Shown here: positions 23,469 through 32,730 of the stretch, one piece after another
Numbering within the stretch: position 1 is the stretch's first letter
Layout: each line of letters opens with the position of its first letter
Assembly: GCA_023393095.1 (NCBI GenBank)
Contig: JAEWMT010000015.1
Location: forward strand, 1-37,036
From: Bacillota bacterium
GTDB taxonomy: Bacteria; Bacillota; Clostridia; Lachnospirales; Lachnospiraceae
Length of the DNA: 37,036 nt
Reading direction: 5' to 3'
Notes under the pieces: generated by a model
The model's database searches: none
What the model saw: only the letters and a program-made list of their open reading frames with translations
What the model was told of the DNA's origin: nothing
Program-made: the position numbers and the translations under genes

Positions 23469-25853
23469 TTATTCTGTAACTAGGGCATAAGCGGAAATTT
23501 TACGAATTCTCCAAGTGATCAGCATGGATAAAAGGTAAGAGAACAAGGTGGTAGCCGCACCAAAAGAAATTACCCAATAAGGATCTACAATAAATCCCGC
23601 TTTCATTACACCCATACTTTTCATGGAAAGTGACATCATCGGGTTTGTATATAATGCACCTAGAAGTGTTCCGATTACAGCACCTATCGTGATTGGAATC
23701 GTAAAGCTAAGGGAAAGCTGATTCATTAATTGATACGTGGTAAAACCAATTGCTTTTTGAATGCCAAGCTCTCGTTTTTTGCGAATTACTGAGGAGCTGA
23801 TAACAAAATATAAAACCAATGTAACTACAAGCAAGGTAATCACAAGCATTGCAAGCCCCATTGCAGCTACTATCTTCTGATAAGATGCCATCCCCTCTTC
23901 CATTCCTTTATCGAAATTAACAGCAGCGAGCATCATGTTCTTATCAAATTTACTCTCTAATTTTTTAACGAATTTTTCAGCATCGGTTCCTTTATCTAAA
24001 TAAATATATAAAGACTGATGCTTAAATTCACGGTTAAGCCGTTTATAATCTTTAGCAAGAATAGAGGTATTCAATCCGCCCATCTGAGAACCGTTTGATA
24101 ATCCCACAACTTTAAAATGTTCTTCATTTTCACCAAAACCAACTGTGACTGTATCACCAATGGTTTTATTTAGTCTTCCGGCTAATATTCCGGCGAGAGT
24201 GATTTCATTTTTATTTTTAGGATATCTTCCTTCATATACCAACCTTGTCTCTTTTCTGCCATAATCATCCATTACATAAGCAGCAACTTCCATACCTTCG
24301 ACTTTTAACTTCACTTCATCAAAATATTGTACCTTCCAAACATGATCCATGTTTTTGATGGATTTCATTACTTTTGCTTGATCCATCTCCGGATTAAGCA
24401 CAGCAATTGCGTTGCAAATTTCCATACCTGGAACCTCTGCAAAAGCTTTTGTATCAATTGTTGTATTGTAATACATAATTACGCCAAATATGCCGCTAAA
24501 TGTAACTGCGATAAGAATAACAATAATCATCACATTTTGCTTCATACTTTGCAATACAGATTTGAGGGCTAATGCAATCGGTAAATTACGATTTGCCTTT
24601 TCAAGCTGCAGATGATTTCTTTTATACTTGCGGGAAGTGGTTTCACCACGAAGCGCATGAATAGGACTTAACTTACTGATCCGACGAGCAGCTATTAAAG
24701 CTATGAATAGTACAATCAACAGTAATATTAAGAATGCTATCCCACTGATAAATGCATCAAAGCTTTGCTCCCATTTTAGTCCCGATTGTTGTTCGAACAC
24801 AGCAGATACTGCAGGTAATGCAGGGTAAGAAAGAGCAATACCAATAAGACTTCCTATACCCGCAATCAATGAAAACTGTAATATAATAGAGAGAATTATT
24901 TGCCTACTTGTATAACCGACCGACTTTAACGAACCTATCTTCATGATGTCTTCTTCAATACTGTTAACAATTCTAAATCGAACAACCAGTAAGCATACAA
25001 TAACAATAATTGAGGCAAACAGTACCATCATCGCCGAGACCATGGTTGCCATCATGCAACGGGCCAATTGGATTAGTTCGAGGTCAATGACAACAAGCAT
25101 GGTAGACGGATCCGCTGCCATCAACGAAGCTGAATTTAAATTAAGTAAATCCCGGATACCGTTTTCAATTGTTGATACACTTTTAACATTGTCTAAATTT
25201 GTAAATACTACATGCGTGAGGAAACTTGAGTTTTTTAAAATACCTTTCACCTTTTGATAGGTATCATCCGGCAGATAAAAGCTGATATATCCAGTGTCTT
25301 GCGAACTGAAGTAAACATCCTCGGTATAACCCTTCACTTTAAAAGTAATCGCTTTTACTTCTTTTGTTTCTTCATCTGTATATTTAAGTTCTATTTTATC
25401 ATTTAGTTGATAGCCGTTTACTGCTTTAAAAATATCTGGAACATAAACAGACATATCTTCGGCTGGTAAATGTTCTCCAACATATTTCCACTTGCTTATT
25501 TCTCTTTTCTCTTCCATATTGCTGAACATGATTGGGAAGGATTTTTCTTTCCCTTTCGATAAAATATCCGCCTCAAGCACGAGTCCTTCCAGCGTTTGTG
25601 TTTGCTTTACATGTTTATTTTCATCAATATATTTTTTAACTTCATCCGTATATATTTTATCCGGTAACGCAAAATATGCGTCCGATGATCCTAGTTCCTC
25701 TTTTAAGTTGTTAAAATAACTGCCGTAATTGATAACAACCAAAAGACCTGAATTTAAAAGAAGTGCCGCTATGAGAAACATTATTACCAAAGTCGTGGAG
25801 GAAGCTTTTGTTTTACGTATATTCGCAATTGCATGCATCCATAATTTCTTCAC
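23469..25853 (-). CDS. MacB/FtsX-type ABC transporter permease
   Basis: A permease of about 794 residues with the MacB/FtsX double-domain plan: one N-terminal membrane helix (TLVIMFLIAALLLNSGLLVV), a large extracytoplasmic region, three helices around 270-400, a cytoplasmic link (ISKLSPIHALRGE), another helix and external domain, and three C-terminal helices (LAMLVITLLVVTLVLYFVISSSV onward). Start set at GTG 25853, one base after the stop of the ATPase gene, with GGGGTGG upstream; the longer frame from 25895 overlaps the ATPase gene by 41 nt. Such pairs export peptides, lipids or antibiotics, or sense envelope stress; the cargo is not readable. No two-component system adjoins it. Confidence 0.9.
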   Translation of the reverse strand: MKKLWMHAIANIRKTKASSTTLVIMFLIAALLLNSGLLVVINYGSYFNNLKEELGSSDAYFALPDKIYTDEVKKYIDENKHVKQTQTLEGLVLEADILSKGKEKSFPIMFSNMEEKREISKWKYVGEHLPAEDMSVYVPDIFKAVNGYQLNDKIELKYTDEETKEVKAITFKVKGYTEDVYFSSQDTGYISFYLPDDTYQKVKGILKNSSFLTHVVFTNLDNVKSVSTIENGIRDLLNLNSASLMAADPSTMLVVIDLELIQLARCMMATMVSAMMVLFASIIVIVCLLVVRFRIVNSIEEDIMKIGSLKSVGYTSRQIILSIILQFSLIAGIGSLIGIALSYPALPAVSAVFEQQSGLKWEQSFDAFISGIAFLILLLIVLFIALIAARRISKLSPIHALRGETTSRKYKRNHLQLEKANRNLPIALALKSVLQSMKQNVMIIVILIAVTFSGIFGVIMYYNTTIDTKAFAEVPGMEICNAIAVLNPEMDQAKVMKSIKNMDHVWKVQYFDEVKLKVEGMEVAAYVMDDYGRKETRLVYEGRYPKNKNEITLAGILAGRLNKTIGDTVTVGFGENEEHFKVVGLSNGSQMGGLNTSILAKDYKRLNREFKHQSLYIYLDKGTDAEKFVKKLESKFDKNMMLAAVNFDKGMEEGMASYQKIVAAMGLAMLVITLLVVTLVLYFVISSSVIRKKRELGIQKAIGFTTYQLMNQLSLSFTIPITIGAVIGTLLGALYTNPMMSLSMKSMGVMKAGFIVDPYWVISFGAATTLFSYLLSMLITWRIRKISAYALVTE

Positions 25854-25854
25854 A

Positions 25855-26613
25855 TTACCACCCCATTTCCGAAAGGAAGGCTTGGAGTTTTTCATGTCGT
25901 GATTTATCTCCGCTTACATATTTGCCTAAATTGCATTCACCACCGATTACACCGTCTTTGATATAAATGATTCGGTTACCACGTCTAGCAGAACGTAAAT
26001 CATGTGTAACCATAATAATGTTTTGACCATCATTATTTATATCAGTCAAAACATCCAGCACCGCATTTCCCGATGCAGAATTCAACGCTCCGGTAGGTTC
26101 ATCCGCAAAAACAACCCTTGGCTTGTTAATCAAGGCACGAACGATGGCTGCACGCTGATTTTCTCCACCTGAAAGTTGAGACGGGAATTTTCTCCATATC
26201 ATTTCGGTTAAACCAACTTTCTGTAGTAATTCTTTCGCATTTGTAATAATTGACTTTTTGTCGCCTCTTATTAACAGGCCACTTGCTAATATATTATCTA
26301 AAATACTCATGTTATCAAGTAAGAACATCTGCTGAAAGACAAAACCACAGTTTTTCCTACGAAATACCGCCAACTTATCGTTATTTAGATCCGCAATTTC
26401 AGCGTCAAAAAAGCGAATTGCTCCGCTTGTCGGTCTGTCCATCCCGGATAATGCGTAAAGTAAGGTGGATTTTCCCGCACCGGAGGAACCCATAATAACA
26501 GTATAATCCCCTTCATAAAACTCAATATCAAGATTTTTTAATACCTGTTGTTCCTGCGTACCTGATTTAAAGCTCTTACAGAGTTTATTGGTCTTTAATA
26601 TAATCTTTGCCAT
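25855..26613 (-). CDS. ABC transporter ATP-binding protein (MacB/LolD-type)
   Basis: A 252-residue ATPase. Walker A is MGSSGAGKSTLL, the Q-loop region FVFQQMFLLDNMS, the signature LSGGENQRAAI, Walker B RVVFADEPTGALNS, and the H-loop MVTHDLRSARRGNRI. This is the LolD/MacB group that works with FtsX-type permeases. The permease starts one base after its stop, so they are translationally coupled. The ribosome site GGGGAGAG precedes the ATG. It is the first gene of the operon; its promoter should lie within 26614-26760, which is AT-rich. Confidence 0.94.
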   Translation of the reverse strand: MAKIILKTNKLCKSFKSGTQEQQVLKNLDIEFYEGDYTVIMGSSGAGKSTLLYALSGMDRPTSGAIRFFDAEIADLNNDKLAVFRRKNCGFVFQQMFLLDNMSILDNILASGLLIRGDKKSIITNAKELLQKVGLTEMIWRKFPSQLSGGENQRAAIVRALINKPRVVFADEPTGALNSASGNAVLDVLTDINNDGQNIIMVTHDLRSARRGNRIIYIKDGVIGGECNLGKYVSGDKSRHEKLQAFLSEMGW

Positions 26614-26945
26614 TCTTTCTCTCCCCTTAAAGTTGTTTTTATTAGATTCTGTGATACAAAAAACTATTCCTTCCTAATCTTATAGAGCTTGCAATATTAT
26701 TGATTTGATAATACTATATGATATATAATATTATTTGTCAACAACAACATTATAATTTTTTTGCAGATATTGTTTCATTGTCACACTAACGCCATTATAT
26801 TGGTAATTATAAAAATGTAAATAGCTACAACCTAAGTGGTAAGTTTTTGAAAGTAAGAGGTAAAATTTTCTTTGTGAAAATATATTAAGTTAATACAAAT
26901 AGGCTTGATTACTGCTTTCTTTCATTAATCTATATAATTTATAAA

Positions 26946-27001
26946 GGCTTCCAAACAATGAAACCTTCCTCTTATCAGGAACGCTCCAATCCTTGGAAGC
27001 C
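26946..27001. repeat. Spaced inverted repeat GGCTTCCAA
   Basis: GGCTTCCAA (26946-26954) pairs with TTGGAAGCC (26993-27001) across 38 nt. No U-run follows on either strand. Role unknown; it sits 15 bp from the longer palindrome at 27017. Confidence 0.6.
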
Positions 27002-27016
27002 CGCCCTTTATTCATG

Positions 27017-27046
27017 ACAATTGAATTGGCTTGCCAATTCAATTGT
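27017..27046. repeat. Perfect 30-bp palindrome
   Basis: Arms ACAATTGAATTGGC and GCCAATTCAATTGT (14 bp each) around a TT centre. Perfect symmetry with a 2-nt centre is more like a dimeric-protein binding site, recombination site or hairpin relic than a terminator; no U-run is present. Not within a gene. Confidence 0.75.
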
Positions 27047-27154
27047 ATCAAGCCTTTCCAGCTCTCCTTATTTCTCCCCCCTTGTCATCAAAACTACTGT
27101 CTCCACATAGCTCAAGAGGACATGGATGTGGAAGAATAATGTAAAACAAGCAAA

Positions 27155-27188
27155 CAAGGCACTCTTCAAATTGAAGTAGAGTGCCTTG
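27155..27188 (-). terminator. Terminator after the P-loop ATPase gene
   Basis: CAAGGCACTCT pairs with AGAGTGCCTTG (11 bp) with an inner CTTCAA/TTGAAG extension. On the minus strand it is followed by TTTGCTTGTTTT. It lies 50 nt beyond the ATPase stop codon. Confidence 0.8.
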
Positions 27189-27237
27189 CTTTATCCATAT
27201 AGAGACTTATATTGTGAAAGGATCAACCAACCACATG

Positions 27238-28722
27238 TTATTCAATTAATTCCATATATTCCTTAAAGCCACTATGTACTTTAAAACTTTTTGCTTGTGG
27301 ATTGAATGTTTGAAAGTCTGAATTATATTGGAATCTATATACAGATCCACCATATCCACCTCCACCGGGTTTATAAAAACCTATGATACTAAATTCATAT
27401 AAACGTTCTAGTATTGCATCATCACTTTCAGTAATACCCAATCGATTTTTTATATTTTCATAGCTCTTTTCAAATTCATCTCGTGTAAAGGTAACCCTAT
27501 GATTATTTCTTAATATCTCAAGATAATTGTTGAAATCAGGGTATTTGCTGCTTATTTCATCCTTGAGTTCTTCAAACAAATATGTGGAATATTTTGCTCT
27601 AATACTATGCATATCTTCATTTGTAATTTTATCGATTGTATTAGGTTCTTTCCGTAATCGAGTTTTAGCTTGCTCTAATGATAAATTAAGAAATTTGATA
27701 ATATCACGAGGGCGATGAAAAGTTCTTTCAATTATAAAATTCCATTTGAATTGATTTTTTCCTATATTATTATTTTCAAAAATTTCATTCCAGTTTCGCT
27801 CGAAATTATCAGATGATGAATTTATATTAGTTTTTATTCGATTTGAAATCAAATTCTTCAAGCTTAATTTTGATGAGGTTGATTCGCTATCCCAATCCAG
27901 AAATACTACCATGTTATCTTTAATTTTATTTTTATCCTGGAAATCCAAAATATTAAAAATGTCACTTCTTAAAAATACAAATATTTTTATGCCATCTCGG
28001 TAATTTTGAAAAAAGCTATATGCGGTTAATAATAAGCCAATTAATCTATCTTTATAGTTTATATCATCTGGATCATATGCTAAATCTAACTCGTCAAATC
28101 CTAATATAATTTAACAGGGCAAATCCTTTATCAGTTCTTTCAAGATCAAATCAAATTTTCTATTATACTCAGACAAAGTTCCAGAAATATTTTCGTTGAT
28201 CTCTAGATCTCTTGATACTGAGCCTAATCCGTTACCTAAAATCTGAGGATTAAATGTAAAGTTAAATTTCTTTTTATGTGGTGACATAACTTCTTTATGA
28301 TCAAATTTGGAACTTCCCCAATTTCTTTTAAGCCACCTTTCTAGCTTTTTAATGTTCTTTAAAGCAACTTTATTTATCATATGGCTTTTCAAAATTATTA
28401 TTCTCTTGAAAATTTCAACGTAAAAGTAAAATGTCCAAGAGTTAACATAACTTTCCCTAGCCGATACAATAGTGTTTTTATATTTATCATGGAGTTTCCA
28501 TGGATAATCTTTAAAAAGTAAAGGCGAAAAGCTATCCTTCTTTTGGTTTTGTATAAATTTATATATAGCTGTTTTACCAGATCCTTTACGTCCAATTACA
28601 ATGGAGTTCTTATATTCAAATAGCTCGTCAAGAATTTGAGTGTGATAGAAATACTCAATTAGTCTCTTGTCGTTTTCAGCATCAATAGCTCCAAAATCAT
28701 TGATTGAATTTAAAAGATTCAT
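27238..28722 (-). pseudogene. P-loop ATPase (Sll1717-like) interrupted by an in-frame stop
   Basis: One 495-codon reading frame with a single TAA at 28111-28113 (codon 204); upstream and downstream parts are in the same frame. Part 1 has Walker A (IGRKGSGKT, 43-51). Immediately after the stop the frame continues IILGFDELDLAYDP, the Walker B strand, so the truncated product would lack it. The order and spacing resemble the P-loop ATPases named Sll1717 family, often annotated near defence or mobile genes. The C-terminal part contains RTFHRPRDIIKFLNLSLEQAK. GAAAGGAT precedes the ATG, and a terminator follows. Either a recent nonsense mutation or a sequencing error; otherwise the frame is intact. 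Confidence 0.85.
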
Positions 28723-29222
28723 AGCACATATCCTTTCAAATTAACTTACTATATAATTACAAAAAAGCTTATCAACCAGCTCTTCTTATGACAACATCTA
28801 ACCTGTCTTTCTCAAGAGTAACACAACTAATCCGTTAACTCAACTATAAATTACATATTCTTGGATAAATTCCCAAAGAACGACAAAATAGAGATTTTCA
28901 AGTTCTGGTTTTTACCCGTGAAACTCAAAAATCCCTTATTTCAAGCCTACTCCATTCTTGTATACCAGGCGCTAATAATACCGTTTGCTTCATCGATTAG
29001 TAATGGATAATTTGCTTTCATAATTTTTTCTCCTGTAAACATTTTTTCTTCCTGTGTTATAAACAGATTACATTTATTTCTCCATAAATTTTGCGCTGTT
29101 GCTCCGTTGTAAAAAATCGCTTTGGAATCTATTCAAAGATAGTGCTTTCGTAGCAGAAGTAAGAAGTTCCAATTCAGATATAATGCGACTGGCGAGCCAA
29201 ACCAGTGATACTTTATTAATAG
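28723..29222. other. 500-bp gap with a short orphan reading frame
   Basis: No complete gene recognised. On the minus strand a 61-codon frame without a stop runs from 29132 down to the TAG at 28947-28949, containing the peptide SKAIFYNGATAQNLWRNK and ending GIISAWYTRME. It has protein-like composition but no ribosome site or known family; probably a gene remnant. The part 28723-28860 should hold the ATPase promoter. Confidence 0.4.
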
Positions 29223-31148
29223 TTAAGCCTGATTTTGATTATACCATTCCGTATATGCCTTTTCGAGTTCCTTACTTGCTTCCTCCTTCTCCTCAAATAA
29301 TTCCTTCAGGCTTACACAATCAGAGCTATTCGCTTCAATCAGTATCTCTAAGGACCTAATCTTTTCTTCTACCTCCTCAATGCTGTTTTCAAGAAGCTCC
29401 AGCTTTTTTGCATTTTTTGAATTAGCATTCTTCGGTTCCGAAAATGAGTTGTTAGCGCAAGTCTGATTTTTTTTATTCCTGTCTTGGAGCTTTACCGAAT
29501 TATTTTGTAACACTGACTGTTTCTCTTGTATCTTTTTCACTTCTTCCTGATAATAAGCATAATCTCCGTTGTATTCCTTCGTGGTCAAATTCTCGATTTT
29601 AATTATTTTACTCGCAATTTTATCGATAAAATATCGATCATGAGAAACGAACAACAGTGTTCCGCTAAAATTTAGCAAGGTCTCCTCCAGCACCTCCCGT
29701 GATTCTATATCGAGATGATTGGTAGGCTCATCCAAAATCAAAAGATTAACCCCTTCAAACGTCAGTGAACAAAGCTTTAGGCGGCTCTTTTCACCACCAG
29801 ATAAGAATTTTATACTCTTATTTACATCTTCATTGAAGAATAATACCTTTGCCAACTGGGATCTGGCTTCCCCATAAGTGAGGTTATGAAGTCTTGAAAA
29901 GTACTCTAAAACTGTCTGATCCTCATCTTTAAAATCAACCTGTTGTGGAAGGTAACCGATAATAACCTGTGAACCCAACTTAACTGTTCCACCTTCAGGT
30001 TCTATTTCTCCTAACAGTAACTTAAGAAGTGTCGTTTTACCACAGCCATTATCACCTATGATACAGACACTATCCTGGTAAAAGACATTGACCTTTGCAT
30101 CTTTAAAAAGTAATCGTTCTCCAAAGCTTTTCTTAAGATTAACCGCTTCAATAACTATTTTCCCGGACCTTCCTGTCTCTGTTTGATTGAAGCGTATTTT
30201 TCTTTTATTCAATATTGGACGGTCTAGGGCATCAATTTTCTCAAGACGTTTTTCAATTTCTTTCGCGCGCTTATACATTGCTTCACTGTCTCTCATTGCA
30301 CCCCAAATACGAAAACGTTCAATCTGTTGCTCCATCCTATCTATTTTTTTCTGTTGATTTTGATAAACCTTTTGCTCTATCAAAAATCTTCTTTCTTTTT
30401 CCGTGACATAATAGCTGTAATTTCCCAGATATTCTTCTGCCCGGTCATCATTTAGTTCTATTATTCTGCTAACAACATTGTCTAAAAAGAATCTGTCATG
30501 TGATATGATAAGTGCTGCTCCCTTATAATCCTTTAAAAAACTTTCAAGCCATATTATTGTGTTTAAATCCAAGTGATTAGTTGGCTCATCCAAAAGGAGA
30601 ATATCCGGTTCCTCAAGCAGAAGTTTGGCCAGAATTACTCTTGTTTTTTCACCTCCACTTAGACTGCTAAACAGCATTCGCTTAAAATCTTCCGTTATCT
30701 TAAGTCCTTCTGTTATTTTATTAATCTTTGTGTCAAGCTCATAACCTCCGCCTAATTCATATTGTTCCTGCAATCTACTATACTTGAAAATGGCTTTCTC
30801 AAGCTCTTGATCCTTCAGATAAATCATCTGATGCTCTAATTCATCCATTTTTGAATGTAATTCATAAATTATTTCAAAAGCCATCTGTATTACATCCATA
30901 ACAGAGGCTTCTTTGGCATATTCAGGGATTTGATTAAGATAACCCAGCTTACAATCCTTTCGGATGCTGATGTTCCCGGCTTGTTGTTCCTCCAGGCCCA
31001 TCAATATTTTTAAAATTGATGTCTTTCCACAGCCATTTTTCCCAATTAGTCCGATGTGTTCACCGGTTTTGATATCAAAGGAAATGTTTTCGAATATCTT
31101 ATTTGCTCCATAAAACTTCATTAAATTATCTATACTTAATTCTATCAT
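29223..31148 (-). CDS. ABC-F ATPase, probable ribosomal protection protein
   Basis: A 641-residue soluble protein with two ABC domains and no membrane segment. Domain 1: Walker A GKNGCGKT (36-43), LSGGEKTR, DILLLDEPTNHLD. Domain 2: IGDNGCGKTTLL, LSGGEKSR, LLILDEPTNHLD. The charged helical linker around 240-300 (QQKKIDRMEQQIERFRIW) is the ABC-F P-site tRNA interaction motif, whose length decides antibiotic specificity. A lysine/glutamate-rich coiled coil forms the C terminus (about 540-641). ABC-F proteins remove ribosome-targeting antibiotics such as lincosamides, pleuromutilins or streptogramins, or help stalled ribosomes. The drug cannot be read here, but the attenuation leader upstream (31181-31421) strongly suggests an antibiotic-inducible resistance type. 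Confidence 0.93.
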   Translation of the reverse strand: MIELSIDNLMKFYGANKIFENISFDIKTGEHIGLIGKNGCGKTSILKILMGLEEQQAGNISIRKDCKLGYLNQIPEYAKEASVMDVIQMAFEIIYELHSKMDELEHQMIYLKDQELEKAIFKYSRLQEQYELGGGYELDTKINKITEGLKITEDFKRMLFSSLSGGEKTRVILAKLLLEEPDILLLDEPTNHLDLNTIIWLESFLKDYKGAALIISHDRFFLDNVVSRIIELNDDRAEEYLGNYSYYVTEKERRFLIEQKVYQNQQKKIDRMEQQIERFRIWGAMRDSEAMYKRAKEIEKRLEKIDALDRPILNKRKIRFNQTETGRSGKIVIEAVNLKKSFGERLLFKDAKVNVFYQDSVCIIGDNGCGKTTLLKLLLGEIEPEGGTVKLGSQVIIGYLPQQVDFKDEDQTVLEYFSRLHNLTYGEARSQLAKVLFFNEDVNKSIKFLSGGEKSRLKLCSLTFEGVNLLILDEPTNHLDIESREVLEETLLNFSGTLLFVSHDRYFIDKIASKIIKIENLTTKEYNGDYAYYQEEVKKIQEKQSVLQNNSVKLQDRNKKNQTCANNSFSEPKNANSKNAKKLELLENSIEEVEEKIRSLEILIEANSSDCVSLKELFEEKEEASKELEKAYTEWYNQNQA

Positions 31149-31180
31149 TTTTCGTTTCCTTTCATTTTAACAACGCAAAA

Positions 31181-31206
31181 AACCCAAGGCATATAAGCCT
31201 TGGGTT
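31181..31206 (-). terminator. Attenuator hairpin in the ABC-F leader
   Basis: AACCCAAGGC and GCCTTGGGTT (10-bp perfect stem, 6-nt loop) followed on the minus strand by TTTT directly after the stem's TT, giving a U6 run. It lies between the leader ORF and the ABC-F ribosome site, so it would stop transcription before the gene unless relieved. No obvious anti-terminator partner was found by eye. Confidence 0.88.
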
Positions 31207-31227
31207 ATATTCATCAATATCTTTATA

Positions 31228-31359
31228 TTACCATGAATTTTCCAATTTTCTTATATGGTTCTTATCAAAGCTATTCATTTTGGACGCACTTATCCCGTTA
31301 TTCGGTAATATTGCGATCATAATAGCTTCAAATCTAATCCATCTAAGTGTTGTATTCAT
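31228..31359 (-). CDS. 43-residue leader peptide of the ABC-F gene
   Basis: A small ORF starting MNTTLRWIRFEAIMIAIL and ending RKLENSW, with AAAGGATG about 9 nt before the ATG. It lies between the promoter (31393-31421) and the attenuator hairpin, 20 nt before the hairpin. By analogy with leaders of vmlR/vga-type and erm genes, antibiotic-slowed ribosomes on this ORF would change the RNA fold and allow read-through. That it is translated is inference from its position and ribosome site. Confidence 0.7.
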   Translation of the reverse strand: MNTTLRWIRFEAIMIAILPNNGISASKMNSFDKNHIRKLENSW

Positions 31360-31392
31360 GAGTTAACATCCTTTATTTATTCTCTATTATTA

Positions 31393-31421
31393 ATATTATG
31401 TTATAAAATGTATTTCGTCAA
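31393..31421 (-). promoter_or_regulatory. Sigma-A promoter of the ABC-F leader
   Basis: On the minus strand TTGACG (31421-31416), a 17-bp spacer, TAATAT (31398-31393). Transcription would start near 31386, giving a leader of about 240 nt. Confidence 0.82.
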
Positions 31422-31564
31422 GAAGTTATTCATATCAAAGAAAAAAGTTGTCGTACCCAAGATATCATATCCGGCCACAGAAAATATACACAAGCTATTT
31501 CCTAGGATACAACAGGATTAACTTATTGTACAATCTCTTTCATTTGTATTAATCAAATACCATT

Positions 31565-32635
31565 TTAATTTTCTCCTTTATATTCTAGAATTATTTTGTA
31601 AGCTTGCTCTGCATTATTTCCAATCTTAATAAATATATTTGGAATTTCTGATAAACAATCTTCATTGTAGCAGTAGAATCGAATGATACGATCTGTAATA
31701 TCTTTAATCAGTGTGCCGCATTGGCAAAATAATTTACCGGCTTGTGTCCAGTCATCACGCTGATACTCATCGCCTAGCTTCAATAATATGTTACCTAATC
31801 TATTATAATTACCATCAAAACAAATATCTTCTTTTTCATTGACTCCTAAAATCTCATTTGGAAGCTTAGGAACCATGCCAAAAAATTCTGTTATAGTTAC
31901 CAGTGCATTTCTATATTCTTCTTCAGAAAATTTATCTTTCCAAGAAGGAAACTCCAATGCAATTTTATTGTAAGCATTAACTCCAACAAAGTCAGGTTTA
32001 TTACATAACTGTCTCATAGCTTTATTACGAAAGCAGATATCAGCCAATTTATATTTATCAATAGTATTTTCTGAGAGACTGAACCGGATAAAGCCATTTT
32101 TATCACCAACTTCATTTTTTTCAATATTCCATGCCTGTATCAGTTCCATCTGCGGAAATTCTTGTAATTTTTCCCTATCACAATCATAAATTAGCATACA
32201 GTCTTTTTCTTCATCATAACCAACCATCAACACATAATGCATAGGAATATGTTCTTTATGATACATCTTAAGATATGGAAGGTAATACATATCGAGTGGG
32301 CCTAATATAACCGGATTACCCGCATCAATTTCCCTTTTGATTGATTTCAAGGCATACTTTAGCGTTTTTCCCTCTGAAATCTGATAGTTTAAGCCTATGA
32401 TATCCTTTATTCTATCATATGTTTTTCTTGTACGTCCGTCTGCAACGCTAAACATAAAAGGCTTATTTGTATCTTTAAATTTAAGAAATATCGATTCTCC
32501 AAAACTACTCAAAGTAAATAGAAATGCATCCGGAATTGTCTGATCTGATTTTGTAGCATATACATCCTCTATGCCACTCCACATACAACATCCGCTGGAT
32601 AAATGATGTTTAATATCTAATAATTTTCTACTCAT
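31565..32635 (-). CDS. BtrH-like (BtrH_N/DUF4872) protein
   Basis: A 356-residue cytosolic protein. The N-terminal half resembles the BtrH N-terminal domain, a papain/C39-like fold found in acyl-transfer enzymes of butirosin synthesis and in many unknown proteins. The putative nucleophile is Cys16 or Cys17 (SSGCCMWSG), with His/Asp partners in MHYVLMVGYDEEKDCMLIYD. The C-terminal half fits the helical DUF4872-like region. It lies downstream of a MerR/GyrI regulator on the same strand (95-nt gap), which probably controls it. No acyl carrier protein or amine biosynthesis gene is near. An acyltransfer or peptidase-like role is inference. Confidence 0.75.
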   Translation of the reverse strand: MSRKLLDIKHHLSSGCCMWSGIEDVYATKSDQTIPDAFLFTLSSFGESIFLKFKDTNKPFMFSVADGRTRKTYDRIKDIIGLNYQISEGKTLKYALKSIKREIDAGNPVILGPLDMYYLPYLKMYHKEHIPMHYVLMVGYDEEKDCMLIYDCDREKLQEFPQMELIQAWNIEKNEVGDKNGFIRFSLSENTIDKYKLADICFRNKAMRQLCNKPDFVGVNAYNKIALEFPSWKDKFSEEEYRNALVTITEFFGMVPKLPNEILGVNEKEDICFDGNYNRLGNILLKLGDEYQRDDWTQAGKLFCQCGTLIKDITDRIIRFYCYNEDCLSEIPNIFIKIGNNAEQAYKIILEYKGEN

Positions 32636-32730
32636 AAAAAAATCCTTTCCATATAGATAGTTATTTTAAAATTGTTTTTCACCATACGAAAAGGATAAAC
32701 CCTCACATAATACGAGAGTCAATATTAAAT

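Larger units (their letters stand above)
26614..27237. other. 624-bp gap with palindromes and no clear gene
   Basis: The left 150 bp is AT-rich and should contain the ABC operon promoter. The centre has two strong palindromes (26946-27001 and 27017-27046). A minus-strand open frame of about 41 codons from the ATG at 27016 runs through the first palindrome (MNKGRASKDWSVPDK start); it has no family match and no convincing ribosome site. The right end holds the terminator of the P-loop ATPase gene. The segment looks like scar tissue at a rearrangement boundary (inference). Confidence 0.5.

Noticed and set aside
26893..27016. 41-codon minus-strand ORF starting MNKGRASKDW
   Set aside because: Runs through a palindrome arm, lacks a ribosome site and matches no family I know.
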